From: Brevibacterium casei CIP 102111
GTDB lineage: Bacteria > Actinomycetota > Actinomycetes > Actinomycetales > Brevibacteriaceae
NCBI RefSeq assembly: GCF_900169275.1
Contig: NZ_FXZC01000003.1
Location: forward strand, 434,001-498,000
DNA length: 64,000 bases
Direction of reading: 5' to 3'
The position numbers and the translations under genes are program-made. The notes beneath the pieces are model-generated. The model saw only the letters and a program-made list of their open reading frames with translations. It was not told the DNA's origin and did no database searches. Positions 35,513-46,634 of this stretch are shown here, piece after piece; the stretch's first letter is position 1; every line of letters starts with the position of its first letter.

Positions 35513-35545
35513 CGGAAGTTTCCGTATTGTGGAAGTTCATTTCCG
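35513..35545. promoter_or_regulatory. Putative double IclR/AllR-like operator upstream of hyi
   Basis: Three overlapping inverted repeats occur: CGGAAGTTTCCG (35513-35524), TTCCGTATTGTGGAA (35520-35534) and TGGAAGTTCATTTCCG (35530-35545). They begin 29 bases upstream of the hyi start codon. The TTCCGTAT core matches the sites at 22886, 28668 and 43469. This is the densest cluster of such half-sites in the window. Confidence 0.65.
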
Positions 35546-35610
35546 TTGGATGAAAACAGCATACGCATCGGCGGAGTGGGGAGTCAAGACCAGCAGCCCT
35601 CGATGCGAAA

Positions 35611-35662
35611 AGCCCTCCGGAGCTGACCACCCTGCTGGGGGTGGCCGAGCGCCCGGAGGGCT
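35611..35662 (-). terminator. Hairpin downstream of guanine deaminase
   Basis: AGCCCTCCGG (35611-35620) pairs with CCGGAGGGCT (35653-35662); the loop contains a nested CCACCC/GGGTGG stem. It lies 33 bases after the guaD stop and upstream of the hyi promoter, so it should isolate the xdh-guaD transcript from the hyi operon. Confidence 0.7.
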
Positions 35663-35695
35663 GCTGGCAGGCTGACCTCAGGCTCTGACGAAGCC

Positions 35696-36982
35696 TCAGC
35701 CTTTGACGAGGTCTCCGTCGACCCACACCCGCGTGAGGTCGGCGGGGGTGCCGAGGGCGAAGATCTTCGCGAGCGCATCCTCATCGGATTCGGCGTGGGC
35801 GAGGCCGACGTCGAGCGGCTGCCCGGCCGCGGGATCGACGAAGACGGCGTCGAAGCGCTTGCCCACGGACAGGTCGCCGACCGTCTCGTCGAGGCCGAGC
35901 GCCCCGGCTCCGGCCGAGGTCGCGAGGTGGAGGAGGTGGGTCGAGGTCAGCGGCACTCCGCCTGCGGGGTCGAGCTGCTGCATGAAGTACGCCTGCACGC
36001 CCTCCTTGAGCAGGGAGAACCCGGTGCCGGCCCCGACGTCGGAGCCGAGCGCCACCCGGACGCCTGCGTCGAGGTGGCGCCGCAGCGGGAAGAAGCCGCT
36101 CGCAAGCGCCGAGTTCGACGTCGGGCAGTGCGCTGCCGCCGCCCCCGCCTCCCCCATGCGCCCCAGCTCCCGGTCGGTGGGGTGGACGTTGTGGGCGAGG
36201 ATCGTCTGCCTCCCGAGCAGTCCCGCGCGGTCGTACGTGTCGAGGTAGTCGCTCGCCTCCGGGTGGATCTCTGCGACCCCGGCGACCTCGTCGCGGTTCT
36301 CGTTGAGGTGCGAGGTCACCCAGATCCCCGGGTTGTCCGCGACGAGCTGCCCGCCCGCGGCGAGGAGTTCGGGTCCGGCGGAGAACGAGAACCGCGGGGT
36401 CACCGCGAAGCGCAGCCGCCCCTTCCCGTGCCAGCGGTCGATGAGCTCCTGGCTCTCGCGTACGGAGCGGTCGACGTCGGTGAGGAGGATGTCGGGGAGG
36501 TTCCGGTCGCTGGTGACCAGTCCCGTCGTGATCCGCAGCCCCACCTCGGCGGCCTGGGCGAAGAGGATGTCGACCGCGGAGGCGAAATGGGATCCGAAGA
36601 CCATCGCCGAGGTGGTCCCGGCACTCGTCAGTCCGGTGAGGAACTCCCCGGCCAGCGCCCGGGCGTAGGCGTCGTCGCCGAGCTTCGCCTCCTCGGGCAG
36701 GGCGCACTGGTCGAGCCAGTCGAGCAGCGGCCGGCCGAGGTGTCCGATCGCCCGGATCTGCGGGAAGTGGACGTGGGTGTCGACGAATCCGGGGAGGAGG
36801 ACGCCGGTGCGGAGGTCGACGACCTCGGCATAGGGATGGCGCTCCCTGGCGGTGGAGAAGTCGGTGCGGGCGACGATGCGTCCGGAGTCGACGACGAGCG
36901 CGGTGTCGGACTCCGATCGCAGGGTGCCCCCGGCGAAGGGATCGGCGGGGGTGTCGAAGACGCGGGCACGGAAGATCTGCAT
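35696..36982 (-). CDS. guaD: Guanine deaminase
   Basis: 428 residues, an amidohydrolase that converts guanine to xanthine. The signature PGFVDTHVHFPQ is diagnostic for GuaD-type enzymes; WVTSHLNENRDEV supplies the proton-shuttling Glu region, LAHNVHPTDREL and ALGSDVGAGTGFSLL the other metal-site residues. It lies 34 bases after xdhC on the same strand, so guanine deamination and xanthine oxidation are co-transcribed. Confidence 0.94.
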   Translation of the reverse strand: MQIFRARVFDTPADPFAGGTLRSESDTALVVDSGRIVARTDFSTARERHPYAEVVDLRTGVLLPGFVDTHVHFPQIRAIGHLGRPLLDWLDQCALPEEAKLGDDAYARALAGEFLTGLTSAGTTSAMVFGSHFASAVDILFAQAAEVGLRITTGLVTSDRNLPDILLTDVDRSVRESQELIDRWHGKGRLRFAVTPRFSFSAGPELLAAGGQLVADNPGIWVTSHLNENRDEVAGVAEIHPEASDYLDTYDRAGLLGRQTILAHNVHPTDRELGRMGEAGAAAAHCPTSNSALASGFFPLRRHLDAGVRVALGSDVGAGTGFSLLKEGVQAYFMQQLDPAGGVPLTSTHLLHLATSAGAGALGLDETVGDLSVGKRFDAVFVDPAAGQPLDVGLAHAESDEDALAKIFALGTPADLTRVWVDGDLVKG

Positions 36983-37016
36983 GGTGGTGCTCCTCTCAGA
37001 AGGGTGGGAAAAGGGG

Positions 37017-37820
37017 TCAGCGCAGCCGGCTGAGGAGGTCCGCGGCGACGCTGAGCGCGATCGTCGCAGGATGCTTCCCGGTCAGGGCGGGCAGACCGAT
37101 GGGGCACGAGATCGTGTCGACGACCTCGGGGGCGTGGCCGTCGGCGATGAGGGCCTTGCGGAAGCGCTGCCATTTCGCGCTCGAGCCGATGAGCCCGATC
37201 GTGCCGAGGTCGCCGCGGCTCAGCGCGGCCTGGCAGAGGTGGAGGTCCTCAGCGTGATCGTGGGTCATGATGAACACGTGCGAGCCCGGCGGCAGGGACG
37301 TGAGCACCTCTTCGCCGACGACGGCGAAGTGGCGGCTGAGCTCGGCCACCGGGGGCTCGAGCCGGTCGAGCTCGCCCAAGTGCTCGGGCCGCGAGTCGGT
37401 CACGTGGAGGTCAATCTCGTGGCGGGCGAGGATCCGCGTGAGCTCGAGGCCGATGTTGCCGGCCCCGAAGATCGCGACCGTGGCGGGCACGGGCAGCGGC
37501 TCGAGGAGGAGGGCGACCTCGCCCCCGCAGCACTGCCGACCGTACTTCGCCGGTGCCTTGTCGTTGAGCCGCAGGGTGAGCATCTCCGGTTCGAAGAGGC
37601 GGTCGCCCGCATCGCCCGGGTGCCCCGGGAGGATCTCCCGGGGCGGGGGGATGGGGGCATCTCCGGAGTTTCCCCCCGCCGATGGTCCCATAGAGGTCAT
37701 CGGCGGTGACGATCATCTTCGCTCCCGCCTCCCGCGGTGCGTGCCCGCGGACGGAGGCGAGGGTGATGAGGACCGCCGGCACCCGAGCGCTGCGGAGCTC
37801 GGCTGCTGCGTCCATCCAGG

Positions 37821-37824
<4 letters not shown>
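37017..37824 (-). pseudogene. xdhC: xdhC, xanthine dehydrogenase accessory factor, split by a single-base frameshift
   Basis: XdhC inserts sulfurated molybdenum cofactor into XdhB. The N-terminal part (start ATG 37824, ATGA overlap with xdhB) reads MTWMDAAAELRSARVPAVL to DDLYGTIGGG, then loses homology. The rest continues one frame over: REILPGHPGDAGDRLFEPE, QCCGGEVALLLEP, a Rossmann-like VAIFGAGNIGLEL and a C-terminal ISCPIGLPALTGKHP. Removing one base from the six-C run at 37672-37677 (G6 on the coding strand) restores a single ~268-codon frame through GTIGGGN. A perfect 10-bp hairpin (37622-37644) and a second G6 run (37645-37650) lie close by. This is either a sequencing/assembly error or a real homopolymer mutation. 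All other genes of the operon look intact. Confidence 0.78.
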
Positions 37825-40174
<2,350 letters not shown>

Positions 40175-40178
<4 letters not shown>

Positions 40179-41659
40179 CGTCCTGCCTCCGTTCGGATCA
40201 TGCCGGGCCCGCTCGCGCCCAGCTGTTCGGCGAAGAAGCGCTCGAGTGAGGAGCGCAGCATCGCAGTGCGGTACCGGGAGCTCGCCCGGTGGTCGTCCAT
40301 CGGGGTGCCTTCGGCCGCGAGGGTCTCGGCCGCGTCGTGGACGGTCTCGAGCGTCCACGGCCTGCCTTCGATCGCCGCTTCCGTGGCGAGGGCGCGCAGC
40401 GGGGTCGCCGCGACGCCGCCGAGGCCGATGCGGGCTTTGTCCACGATGCCGTCGGAGACGTCGACGGCGTAGCCGATGGCGACCGACGAGATGTCGTCGA
40501 AGCGGCGCTTGGTGATCTTCTGGAACGAGGTGAGCGGGGAGAGCGGCAGCGGGATCCGGATCGCTGTGATGAGCTCGCCGGGCTCGCGCACGGTCTGCCG
40601 GTAGCCGGTGAAGTAGTCGGCCAGCGGCACGACCCGCTCCCCGCCCGCCGAGGTGAGCACGAGCTCGGCCTCGAGGGCGAGGAGGGCCGGCGGGGTGTCG
40701 CCGATCGGCGAGCCGGTGCCGAGGTTGCCGCCGATCGTCGCACCGTTGCGGATAAGGCGCGAGGCGAACTGCGGGAAGAGCTTGCCGAGCAGCGGGACGG
40801 ATCCGGCGAGTTCGCGTTCGATCTCGCTCAGGGTGTTCGCCGCCCCGATCTCGACATGGGTCTCCGTCCAGCGGACGCCGCGGAGCTCGGGCAGCCGGTC
40901 GATCGCGAGCAGCGACTTCGCCCGGGCGCCCTTGATGTTGACCTCGACACCCCAGTCGGTGGCGCCGGCGACGACGAGGACGTCGGGTTCGAGGCTGAGG
41001 ATCTCGACCGCCTCGGCGAGGCGGGTGGGACGACGGTACCGTCCCAGCTCACCGGTGGGGGTGTCGGGTCGGTGGAGGTCCGTGGCCGCCGAGGCCGGCG
41101 CCGGGTCGCTGCGGCGCGCGGCCAGGGCATCATCGTCGGTGGGGTCGCCGAGGGCGTAGGCTGCGTCCCTGATCGGGCGGTAACCGGTGCAGCGGCAGAG
41201 ATTGCCGGAGAGGGCGTGGATGTCGAATCCGTTGGGACCGTGGTCGGAGTCGGTGGGGCGCTCGGGGCGGTAGTACTCCGCGGCCATCGAACAGATGAAG
41301 CCCGGGGTGCAGTAGCCGCACTGGGAGCCGCCGCGCACGGCCATCTCCTCCTGGACGGGGTGGACGTCGTCGACCGAGCCGAGGCCTTCGGCGGTGATGA
41401 CCTCCTGGCCGTCGAGGGCCGCTGCCGGCAGCAGACACGCATTCACCGAGGTCCAGCGGGTGCCGTTCTCGCCATCGGGTCGGGCGATGAGGATGGCACA
41501 GGCTCCGCATTCGCCTTCCGCGCAGCCTTCCTTGGCTGCCGTGAGCCCCTGACCGCGGAGGAAGTCAAGGGCGTTGGTATGTGTGGGGCCGTCGAAGTCG
41601 TGATCGGTGCCGTTGACCGAGATCCGACAGCTCGAGCGTTCCGTGGTCGACGCGGACAT
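40175..41659 (-). CDS. xdhA: Xanthine dehydrogenase small subunit (2Fe-2S and FAD)
   Basis: 494 residues. The plant-type 2Fe-2S cluster is bound by Cys46, 51, 54 and 75; the second cluster by Cys114, 117, 155 and 157 (QCGYCTPGF, LCRCTGYRPI). A FAD domain follows from ~200 (RLAEAVEILSLEPD, IRNGATIGGNLGTGSPIGD) and a CO-dehydrogenase-flavoprotein C-terminal domain ends the protein. The start has an excellent AGGAGGTGAG Shine-Dalgarno five bases upstream. First gene of xdhA-xdhB-xdhC-guaD. The 206 bases upstream (41660-41865) show no island-type operator. Confidence 0.95.
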
Positions 41660-41865
41660 CGCACTCACCTCCTGCGCCTCGTCGGTGAGGCGCACAGTGC
41701 ATGGTTGGAACAGATGCCTTCGCTCTCCCGGACTTCTGGTTATCCATGCGAACAGCAGCGGAGAGCAGTGAGGGCGTCGGGGCACAGGCCACCGACGGAC
41801 CGGCGTGCGTCAGTCGCCGTGGGCGATCTGCCCCTTCGTCCAAGCTGTCTGCTCCGTCACAATGC

Positions 41866-43341
41866 TCACCCTCCCAAGATAGCCGAAATGGGACCGCGAA
41901 CGAAGTAGAGGACGAATCCGACGGAGACGACCCAGAGCAGCCAGTGGACGTGCTGTCCGCGACGGCTGAACGCGTGGATGAGCGCCCAGGAGATGAATCC
42001 GACGCCGATGCCGTTGGCGATCGAGTAGGTCAGGGGCATCGTCACCATGGTGAGGAAGACCGGCAGCGAGGTGCGGAAGTCGCTCAAGTCGATCTCCCGG
42101 ATCTGGGAGACCATCATCGCGCCGACGACGACGAGGGCTGCCGCGCCGGCCTCCATCGGGATGACCCCGATGAGCGGAGCGAAGAACATCGAGAGGAGGA
42201 AGAGGACGCCGGTCACGCACGCGGCGAGACCGGTGCGTGCACCCTCGGCGATGCCTGCGGCGGAATCGACGAAGACCGTGTTCGACGACGCCGAGGCGCC
42301 GCCGCCGGCGACCGCGCCGAGACCCTCGATGATGAAGGCGCCGCGGATGCGGGGGAACATGCCGTCCTTCGTCTGCAGGCCAGCGCTGCGGGCGAGACCC
42401 GTCATCGTGCCCATCGCGTCGAAGAAGTTCGTGAACACGAGGGTGAAGACGAGCATCGTCGCGGCGAGGACTCCGATGCGCTCGAACGAGCCGAAGAGGT
42501 CGAAGGCGCCGATGAGGGAGAAGTCGGGCAGAGCGACGATCTGGCTCGGCAGCTGCGGAGCGCTGAGGTTCCAGCCCTGCGGGTCCGGGTTGACCGGGTC
42601 GCCGACGGTGCCGAGCTTCGCGAACGCCTGGATGATGATCGCGGCGATCGTCGCGACGATCATCCCGATGAGGATGCCGCCGGGGATCTTCCGGGCCACG
42701 AGCACACCGATGAGGATGAGCGCGCCGATGAAGACCACGGTCGGCAGGGAGGCGATCGATCCGTCCTGCCCGAGCTGGACGGGCGGACCGGCGGGCGTGC
42801 GGGTGACGAAGCCGGAGTTGACGAAGCCGATGAACGCGATGAAGAGGCCGATGCCCACCGTGATCGCGACCTTGAGGGCGTGGGGAACGGCATTGAAGAT
42901 CGCCGTGCGGATGCCCGTGGCGCCGAGGACGACGATGATGACGCCGTTGATGATGACGAGCCCCATCGCCTCGGCCCATGTGACCTCCTGGACGACGGAG
43001 ACGGCGAGGAAGCTGTTCATCCCCAGGCCGGCGGCGAGCGCGAACGGGAGCCGGGCGACGACGCCGAAGAGGATCGTGATGAGACCCGCGACGAGGCCGG
43101 TGACGGCCGTGAGCTGCGCGAAGTCGAGCGTGCCGCCGGTGACGTCGGCGGAGCCGCCGAGGATGAGCGGGTTGAGCACGACGATGTAGGCCATCGCCAC
43201 GAAGGCGACGATGCCGCCGCGGATCTCCTGGCGCACCGAGGATCCGCGCTGGGTTATCTCGAAGAATCTGTCCAGTGCACTGGGACTGCCGTGCTCGACG
43301 GGTGCCGTGTCCCGCCCTGAATCGTTGTCAGCCATTTTCAT
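41866..43341 (-). CDS. NCS2/AzgA-type purine permease
   Basis: 491 residues, about 12-14 membrane segments. The AzgA-like subgroup of NCS2 imports adenine, guanine and hypoxanthine with protons. Diagnostic stretches are GGIVAFVAMAYIVVLNPLIL, LPFALAAGLGMNSFLAV and MLVFTLVFTNFFDAMGTMTGL. ATG 43341 has GAGG five bases upstream; an ATG two codons later is an alternative. Location next to xdh and guaD, and an island-type operator upstream, support purine-base uptake feeding this pathway. Confidence 0.92.
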   Translation of the reverse strand: MKMADNDSGRDTAPVEHGSPSALDRFFEITQRGSSVRQEIRGGIVAFVAMAYIVVLNPLILGGSADVTGGTLDFAQLTAVTGLVAGLITILFGVVARLPFALAAGLGMNSFLAVSVVQEVTWAEAMGLVIINGVIIVVLGATGIRTAIFNAVPHALKVAITVGIGLFIAFIGFVNSGFVTRTPAGPPVQLGQDGSIASLPTVVFIGALILIGVLVARKIPGGILIGMIVATIAAIIIQAFAKLGTVGDPVNPDPQGWNLSAPQLPSQIVALPDFSLIGAFDLFGSFERIGVLAATMLVFTLVFTNFFDAMGTMTGLARSAGLQTKDGMFPRIRGAFIIEGLGAVAGGGASASSNTVFVDSAAGIAEGARTGLAACVTGVLFLLSMFFAPLIGVIPMEAGAAALVVVGAMMVSQIREIDLSDFRTSLPVFLTMVTMPLTYSIANGIGVGFISWALIHAFSRRGQHVHWLLWVVSVGFVLYFVRGPISAILGG

Positions 43342-43454
43342 GGACCACCTCAAACTGTTCGATTTGGTCGGCCGCGACATCGTCGTCGCGGCCCTGCGCC
43401 TTGAACGTGCGCATTGAAACGAGACAGTCAGCGCACGGGAGGCCCCGCCAGGAC

Positions 43455-43480
43455 TTCCACGATACGGAAAACTATTTCTA
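43455..43480. promoter_or_regulatory. Putative IclR/AllR-like operator upstream of the purine permease
   Basis: On the minus strand TTCCGTATCGTGGAA (43469-43455) matches the hyi site TTCCGTATTGTGGAA at 14 of 15 positions. On the plus strand CGGAAAACTATTTCTA (43465-43480) adds an imperfect CGGAAA/TTTC palindrome. It lies about 115-140 bases upstream of the permease start. Confidence 0.6.
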
Positions 43481-43502
43481 TTTCATTTGGACAGTCTCGC
43501 GT

Positions 43503-43518
43503 CACACCCAGGGGTGTG
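43503..43518. repeat. Inverted repeat in the permease upstream region
   Basis: CACACCC (43503-43509) and GGGTGTG (43512-43518) are perfect 7-bp inverted copies separated by two bases. It lies upstream of the IclR-type site in the permease direction and might be a second regulator's site. No known consensus was matched. Confidence 0.4.
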
Positions 43519-43606
43519 TCAATCGTCACAGGGCCGTGAGGGGAATCGAGACACAACTGACACCAGTGTAGTCTCCGGGTCGCCGTGACGACTCCGGACA
43601 GCAGAG

Positions 43607-43630
43607 AACCCCCTGGCTGACCAGGGGGTT
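43607..43630 (-). terminator. Terminator after tRNA-Ser
   Basis: AACCCCCTGG (43607-43616) and CCAGGGGGTT (43621-43630) form a perfect 10-bp stem with a 4-base loop, beginning five bases after the tRNA 3' end on the minus strand. It is followed by CTCTGCTG and no T-tract. Confidence 0.85.
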
Positions 43631-43634
43631 CATG

Positions 43635-43725
43635 TGGCGGTGGCGGTGGGATTTGAACCCACGGTACGGGGTTACCGTACACAACATTTCGAGTGTTGCA
43701 CCTTCGGCCGCTCGGACACGCCACC
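43635..43725 (-). tRNA. tRNA-Ser(CGA)
   Basis: 91 bases including an encoded CCA. The acceptor stem pairs GGTGGCG with CGCCACC, the discriminator is G as expected for serine, and the D region reads TGTCCGAGCGGCC. The anticodon loop CTCGAAA has anticodon CGA between 5-bp arms (CAACA/TGTTG). A long class II variable arm follows (GTACGGTAACCCCGTAC), then the T-arm GTGGG-TTCAAAT-CCCAC. It reads UCG codons. Confidence 0.95.
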
Positions 43726-43800
43726 GCCGACAACAATACAGTCGGTGCCACAGGAGGGCCAAATCATCGCACCGTGAGAGCGGTCACCTCTGTCGGCACC

Positions 43801-44235
43801 TCACCCTCGGCGGGCGGTGAAGAACTCGCGCAACAGCGCCGCACTCTCCTCCGCGCGCACGCCCGCGTAGACCTCAGGGTGGTGGAGAGCCGCACGGTCG
43901 CGCGGGATGTCCCAGATCGAGCCGACGGCTCCGGCCTTCTCGTCGAAGGCGCCGTAGACGAGGCGGGCGATGCGGGAGCCGACGAGTGCGCCCGCGCACA
44001 TCACGCACGGTTCGAGGGTGACGACGAGGGTGCAGCCGTCGAGGCGCCAGCGTCCGGTCGCCTCGGCGGCGGCGCGCAGGGCGATGAGCTCGGCATGGCC
44101 GAGCGGATCCTCGTCGACCTCGCGCCGGTTGTGGCCGCTGCCGATGACCCGGCCGTCCTCATCGACGACGACGGCGCCGACGGGGACGTCGTCATGTGCG
44201 GTCGCCCGGGCCGCCTCGGCGAGGGCGAGATCCAT
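43801..44235 (-). CDS. tadA: tRNA-specific adenosine deaminase
   Basis: 144 residues. It deaminates A34 to inosine in tRNA-Arg(ACG). The zinc/catalytic motif is HAELIALRAA (His and Glu) and the pair of cysteines is in LEPCVMCAGALVGSRI; YGAFDEKAGAVGSIWDIP is also typical of TadA. Start ATG 44235 (MDLALAEAARA) matches the usual family N-terminus. It follows its associated-protein gene by 17 bases on the same strand. Confidence 0.94.
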   Translation of the reverse strand: MDLALAEAARATAHDDVPVGAVVVDEDGRVIGSGHNRREVDEDPLGHAELIALRAAAEATGRWRLDGCTLVVTLEPCVMCAGALVGSRIARLVYGAFDEKAGAVGSIWDIPRDRAALHHPEVYAGVRAEESAALLREFFTARRG

Positions 44236-44252
44236 CCACTCGGGGAAGCGGT

Positions 44253-44813
44253 TCAGCGTGCGGCCTCGAGCTGATCGGCGAAGCCGACGGTCTCGCCGAC
44301 GTGGGCGACGACGCGGGCCGGGTCGGACCGGTGCTGCTCGACCTGCTCGATGAGGTCGGCCGCCGGGAGCCCCCGGTCGGCGTAGATGTCGGCGTCCCCG
44401 CCCCATTCGGCGTCGCCGTCGAAGTCGAGCATCTCGATCTCGTCGTCGTTGTCGTCCTCGTCCTCGTCTTCGGAGGTCTGCGTCTCCTCGTCGAGGCCGA
44501 ACTCCTCTTCCGGCTCGGCCTCGTACGCATCGGGGCGGGAGTCGAGGTAGTCGGCGAAGATCGCAGCGAAGGGACTGAGCTCGACGGCCCGGAGATCGGA
44601 GAGGAAGACCTTGACCTCGTTGTCCCGGCACAGCCGCACGAGGCCGAACCACTCGTCCTCGTGCTCGATGACGGCGATCGCCTCGCCGTCGTCGGAGCCT
44701 GCGGTGCGCATCATGTCGACCAGGCCGTCGAGGTCCGCGGCGTCACGGACGTCGACGTCGAGGGCGCGGAAGCCGTCGCTGGACTCGGCAAGGATCTCAC
44801 TGAAGTAGGACAT
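44253..44813 (-). CDS. tRNA adenosine deaminase-associated protein
   Basis: 186 residues. This actinobacterial family is found immediately upstream of tadA and has no established biochemical role. Seen here are a folded N-terminal part (~1-90, with [20 protein letters not shown]), a very acidic central stretch of about 35 residues ([20 protein letters not shown]), and a C-terminal helix. Start ATG 44813 (MSYFSEIL). It is divergent from upp. Confidence 0.82.
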   Translation of the reverse strand: MSYFSEILAESSDGFRALDVDVRDAADLDGLVDMMRTAGSDDGEAIAVIEHEDEWFGLVRLCRDNEVKVFLSDLRAVELSPFAAIFADYLDSRPDAYEAEPEEEFGLDEETQTSEDEDEDDNDDEIEMLDFDGDAEWGGDADIYADRGLPAADLIEQVEQHRSDPARVVAHVGETVGFADQLEAAR

Positions 44814-44895
44814 GTCTCCATTGTGGACTCTTCTCAGTCCTTTCACCACAGGATCCGCTCTTTCTCCGCCTGTGTTTCGACGTACCATTTCCTGT

Positions 44896-45534
44896 ATGCG
44901 CCTACACGTAGCCGATCACCCGCTCATCGCCCACAAGCTCAGCGTCCTCCGTGACGAGAGCACCGATTCCGCGCGGTTCCGGCAGCTCACCGAGGAGCTC
45001 GTCATGCTTCTCGCCTACGAGGCCACGCGCTCGGTCGCCGTCGAGGACCGCGAGGTGTCCACCCCGGTCTCGACGTTCACCGGCACCCGCCTGGCCGAAC
45101 CCCGTCCCGTCGTCGTCCCCATCCTCCGCGCGGGCCTCGGCATGCTCGACGGAATGCTGCGCATCCTCCCCACCGCCGAGGTGGGATTCCTCGGCATGGT
45201 CCGCGACGAGACGACGTTCGAACCCACCGCCTACGCCGACCGGCTGCCCGATGACCTCAGCGGTCGTCAGATCTTCGTCGTCGATCCGATGCTCGCCACC
45301 GGCGGCACCCTGGCCATGGCCATCGACTTCCTCCTGGCCCGCGGTGCCCGCGACGTCACCGCCGTCTGCCTCGTCTCCGCCCCCGAAGGCGTCAAGCGCA
45401 TCGAACAGTCGTACGGGGAGTCGGCGCACGTCGAGATCTACACCGCGGCCCTCGACGAACGCCTCAACGAGCAGGGGTACATCGTCCCCGGGCTCGGCGA
45501 CGCCGGGGACCGGATGTACGGCATCGTCGACTGA
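44896..45534 (+). CDS. upp: Uracil phosphoribosyltransferase
   Basis: 212 residues. It makes UMP from uracil and PRPP. Visible are [13 protein letters not shown] at the N-terminus, [16 protein letters not shown], the PRPP-binding loop [15 protein letters not shown] and the uracil-binding C-terminal [15 protein letters not shown]. The start at [16 protein letters not shown] matches the family. The divergent upp-tadA arrangement is common in Actinobacteria. Confidence 0.96.
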   Translation: MRLHVADHPLIAHKLSVLRDESTDSARFRQLTEELVMLLAYEATRSVAVEDREVSTPVSTFTGTRLAEPRPVVVPILRAGLGMLDGMLRILPTAEVGFLGMVRDETTFEPTAYADRLPDDLSGRQIFVVDPMLATGGTLAMAIDFLLARGARDVTAVCLVSAPEGVKRIEQSYGESAHVEIYTAALDERLNEQGYIVPGLGDAGDRMYGIVD

Positions 45535-45551
45535 GAGCCTCGGCGTCATAG

Positions 45552-45610
45552 TTCGTCACACTCGTCTCAAAAACGGCGAATCCTTTGCAGGCGCGTCAGA
45601 CTGTGACGAA
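45552..45610. promoter_or_regulatory. Distant inverted repeat plus third half-site upstream of the winged-helix gene
   Basis: TTCGTCACA (45552-45560) and TGTGACGAA (45602-45610) are exact 9-bp inverted copies 41 bases apart; a third copy, TGTGACGTA, lies at 45629-45637. They sit 135-220 bases upstream of the OmpR-type winged-helix gene. Repeated half-sites suit a winged-helix protein that binds in tandem, so autoregulation is possible. Confidence 0.45.
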
Positions 45611-45771
45611 TAATGAAGTCATGACCTCTGTGACGTATCAGCCACGAATGTGCGCGGCAGCCATGTGTATGCCCTGCGTTCGTCGTCGGTGATCGTCCTT
45701 CCGCTGTCCGACCGCGAACGAGTGCACGTCAGCCACGCAGCGGACCCCCACGACTCACTCAGAGGACAGCC

Positions 45772-46575
45772 ATGCCGAATCCAGAGCCGAACTACGTCCA
45801 CCCCCGCAGTGCCGTCGCCGTCCGGAGGGCAGGAGCCAGGTTGAGCGCCGTCGATCCGCAGAACCCTCCGCACACGTACGGACCCAGCGGTGTCGTCCCC
45901 TCCCCGAAGGCCGCCCGCGGGATCATCGTCTACATCGGCCTCGACGAATCGAAGGCCGCCGCCGACGGCACGAACCTCTCCGCGATCGCCGGTGAACTCC
46001 AGGCGTACGCGAAGGAGCTCGCCTCGCAGGCCGAGACGCAGGCCGTCATCGCCCTGGCCCCGGAGGGCCGCGGCAGCGACATCGATGCCGTCCGCGCCGT
46101 CGCCAACGGCTCGCCGGCCGCCAGCGGCACCCCCGCAGGCACCCACGGACCCGTGCGCTCCCGCATTCCCAACCGCATCCACCCGCCTGCGCTGCGCGAC
46201 GACGCCGCTGCAGGCGGCTACGGCGCCCACCCGGGCGAAGTCTTCGGCGAGAAGGCGGCCGAGCGTCTGCGCATCGACATCCCCCGTCGGGAGGTGCGCA
46301 TCGACGGCGACCTCGTCGACGTCACGACGAAGGAGTTCGACCTGCTCGCCACCCTCGTCTCGCACCCGGACGAGACCCTGCCGCGCGACGCCCTCATCGC
46401 CGCCGTGTGGTCGGGCTCGGAGGAACCGGACGAGCGCACCGTCGACGTCCACATCCGCCGGCTCCGGCGCCGCCTCGGCGAGCACTCCTCGGTCATCCGC
46501 ACGATGAGGGGTGCCGGCTACCGGTACGACACGCACCCCGACGTCACCGTGTGGTCGGCGACCGCGCACCGGTGA
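45772..46575 (+). CDS. Winged-helix (OmpR/PhoB-type) DNA-binding protein without a canonical receiver domain
   Basis: 267 residues. The C-terminal ~95 residues are an OmpR-type winged helix: VDVTTKEFDLLATLVSHPDE, RDALIAAVWSG, ERTVDVHIRRLRRRLGE and IRTMRGAGYRY. The N-terminal ~70-125 (GIIVYIGLDESKAAADGTN, ELQAYAKELASQ) does not look like a phosphoacceptor receiver domain; a Gly/Pro-rich linker joins the two. It is thus an orphan regulator with unknown input. The ATG follows AGAGGACAGCC. No kinase gene is nearby. Confidence 0.75.
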   Translation: MPNPEPNYVHPRSAVAVRRAGARLSAVDPQNPPHTYGPSGVVPSPKAARGIIVYIGLDESKAAADGTNLSAIAGELQAYAKELASQAETQAVIALAPEGRGSDIDAVRAVANGSPAASGTPAGTHGPVRSRIPNRIHPPALRDDAAAGGYGAHPGEVFGEKAAERLRIDIPRREVRIDGDLVDVTTKEFDLLATLVSHPDETLPRDALIAAVWSGSEEPDERTVDVHIRRLRRRLGEHSSVIRTMRGAGYRYDTHPDVTVWSATAHR

Positions 46576-46634
46576 TCCGGGTCGCACCACCCACCCAGGA
46601 GGGGGACAGACTTCGCGGTTATGCTCGTTGATCG

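Noticed and set aside
36998..37017. Separate short gene made of only the N-terminal xdhC frame
   Set aside because: That frame after GTIGGG turns into Pro/Arg-rich sequence with no family features; a single-base frameshift explains both halves better.
43342..43634. Purine riboswitch upstream of the purine permease
   Set aside because: No conserved three-way-junction core of the xpt/pbuX type is visible; the region instead holds palindromes of operator type.
45552..45637. GlnR or CRP-type binding sites upstream of the winged-helix gene
   Set aside because: The TGTGACGAA half-sites lack the GTnAC-n6-GAAAC spacing of GlnR boxes and the TGTGA-N6-TCACA spacing of CRP sites.
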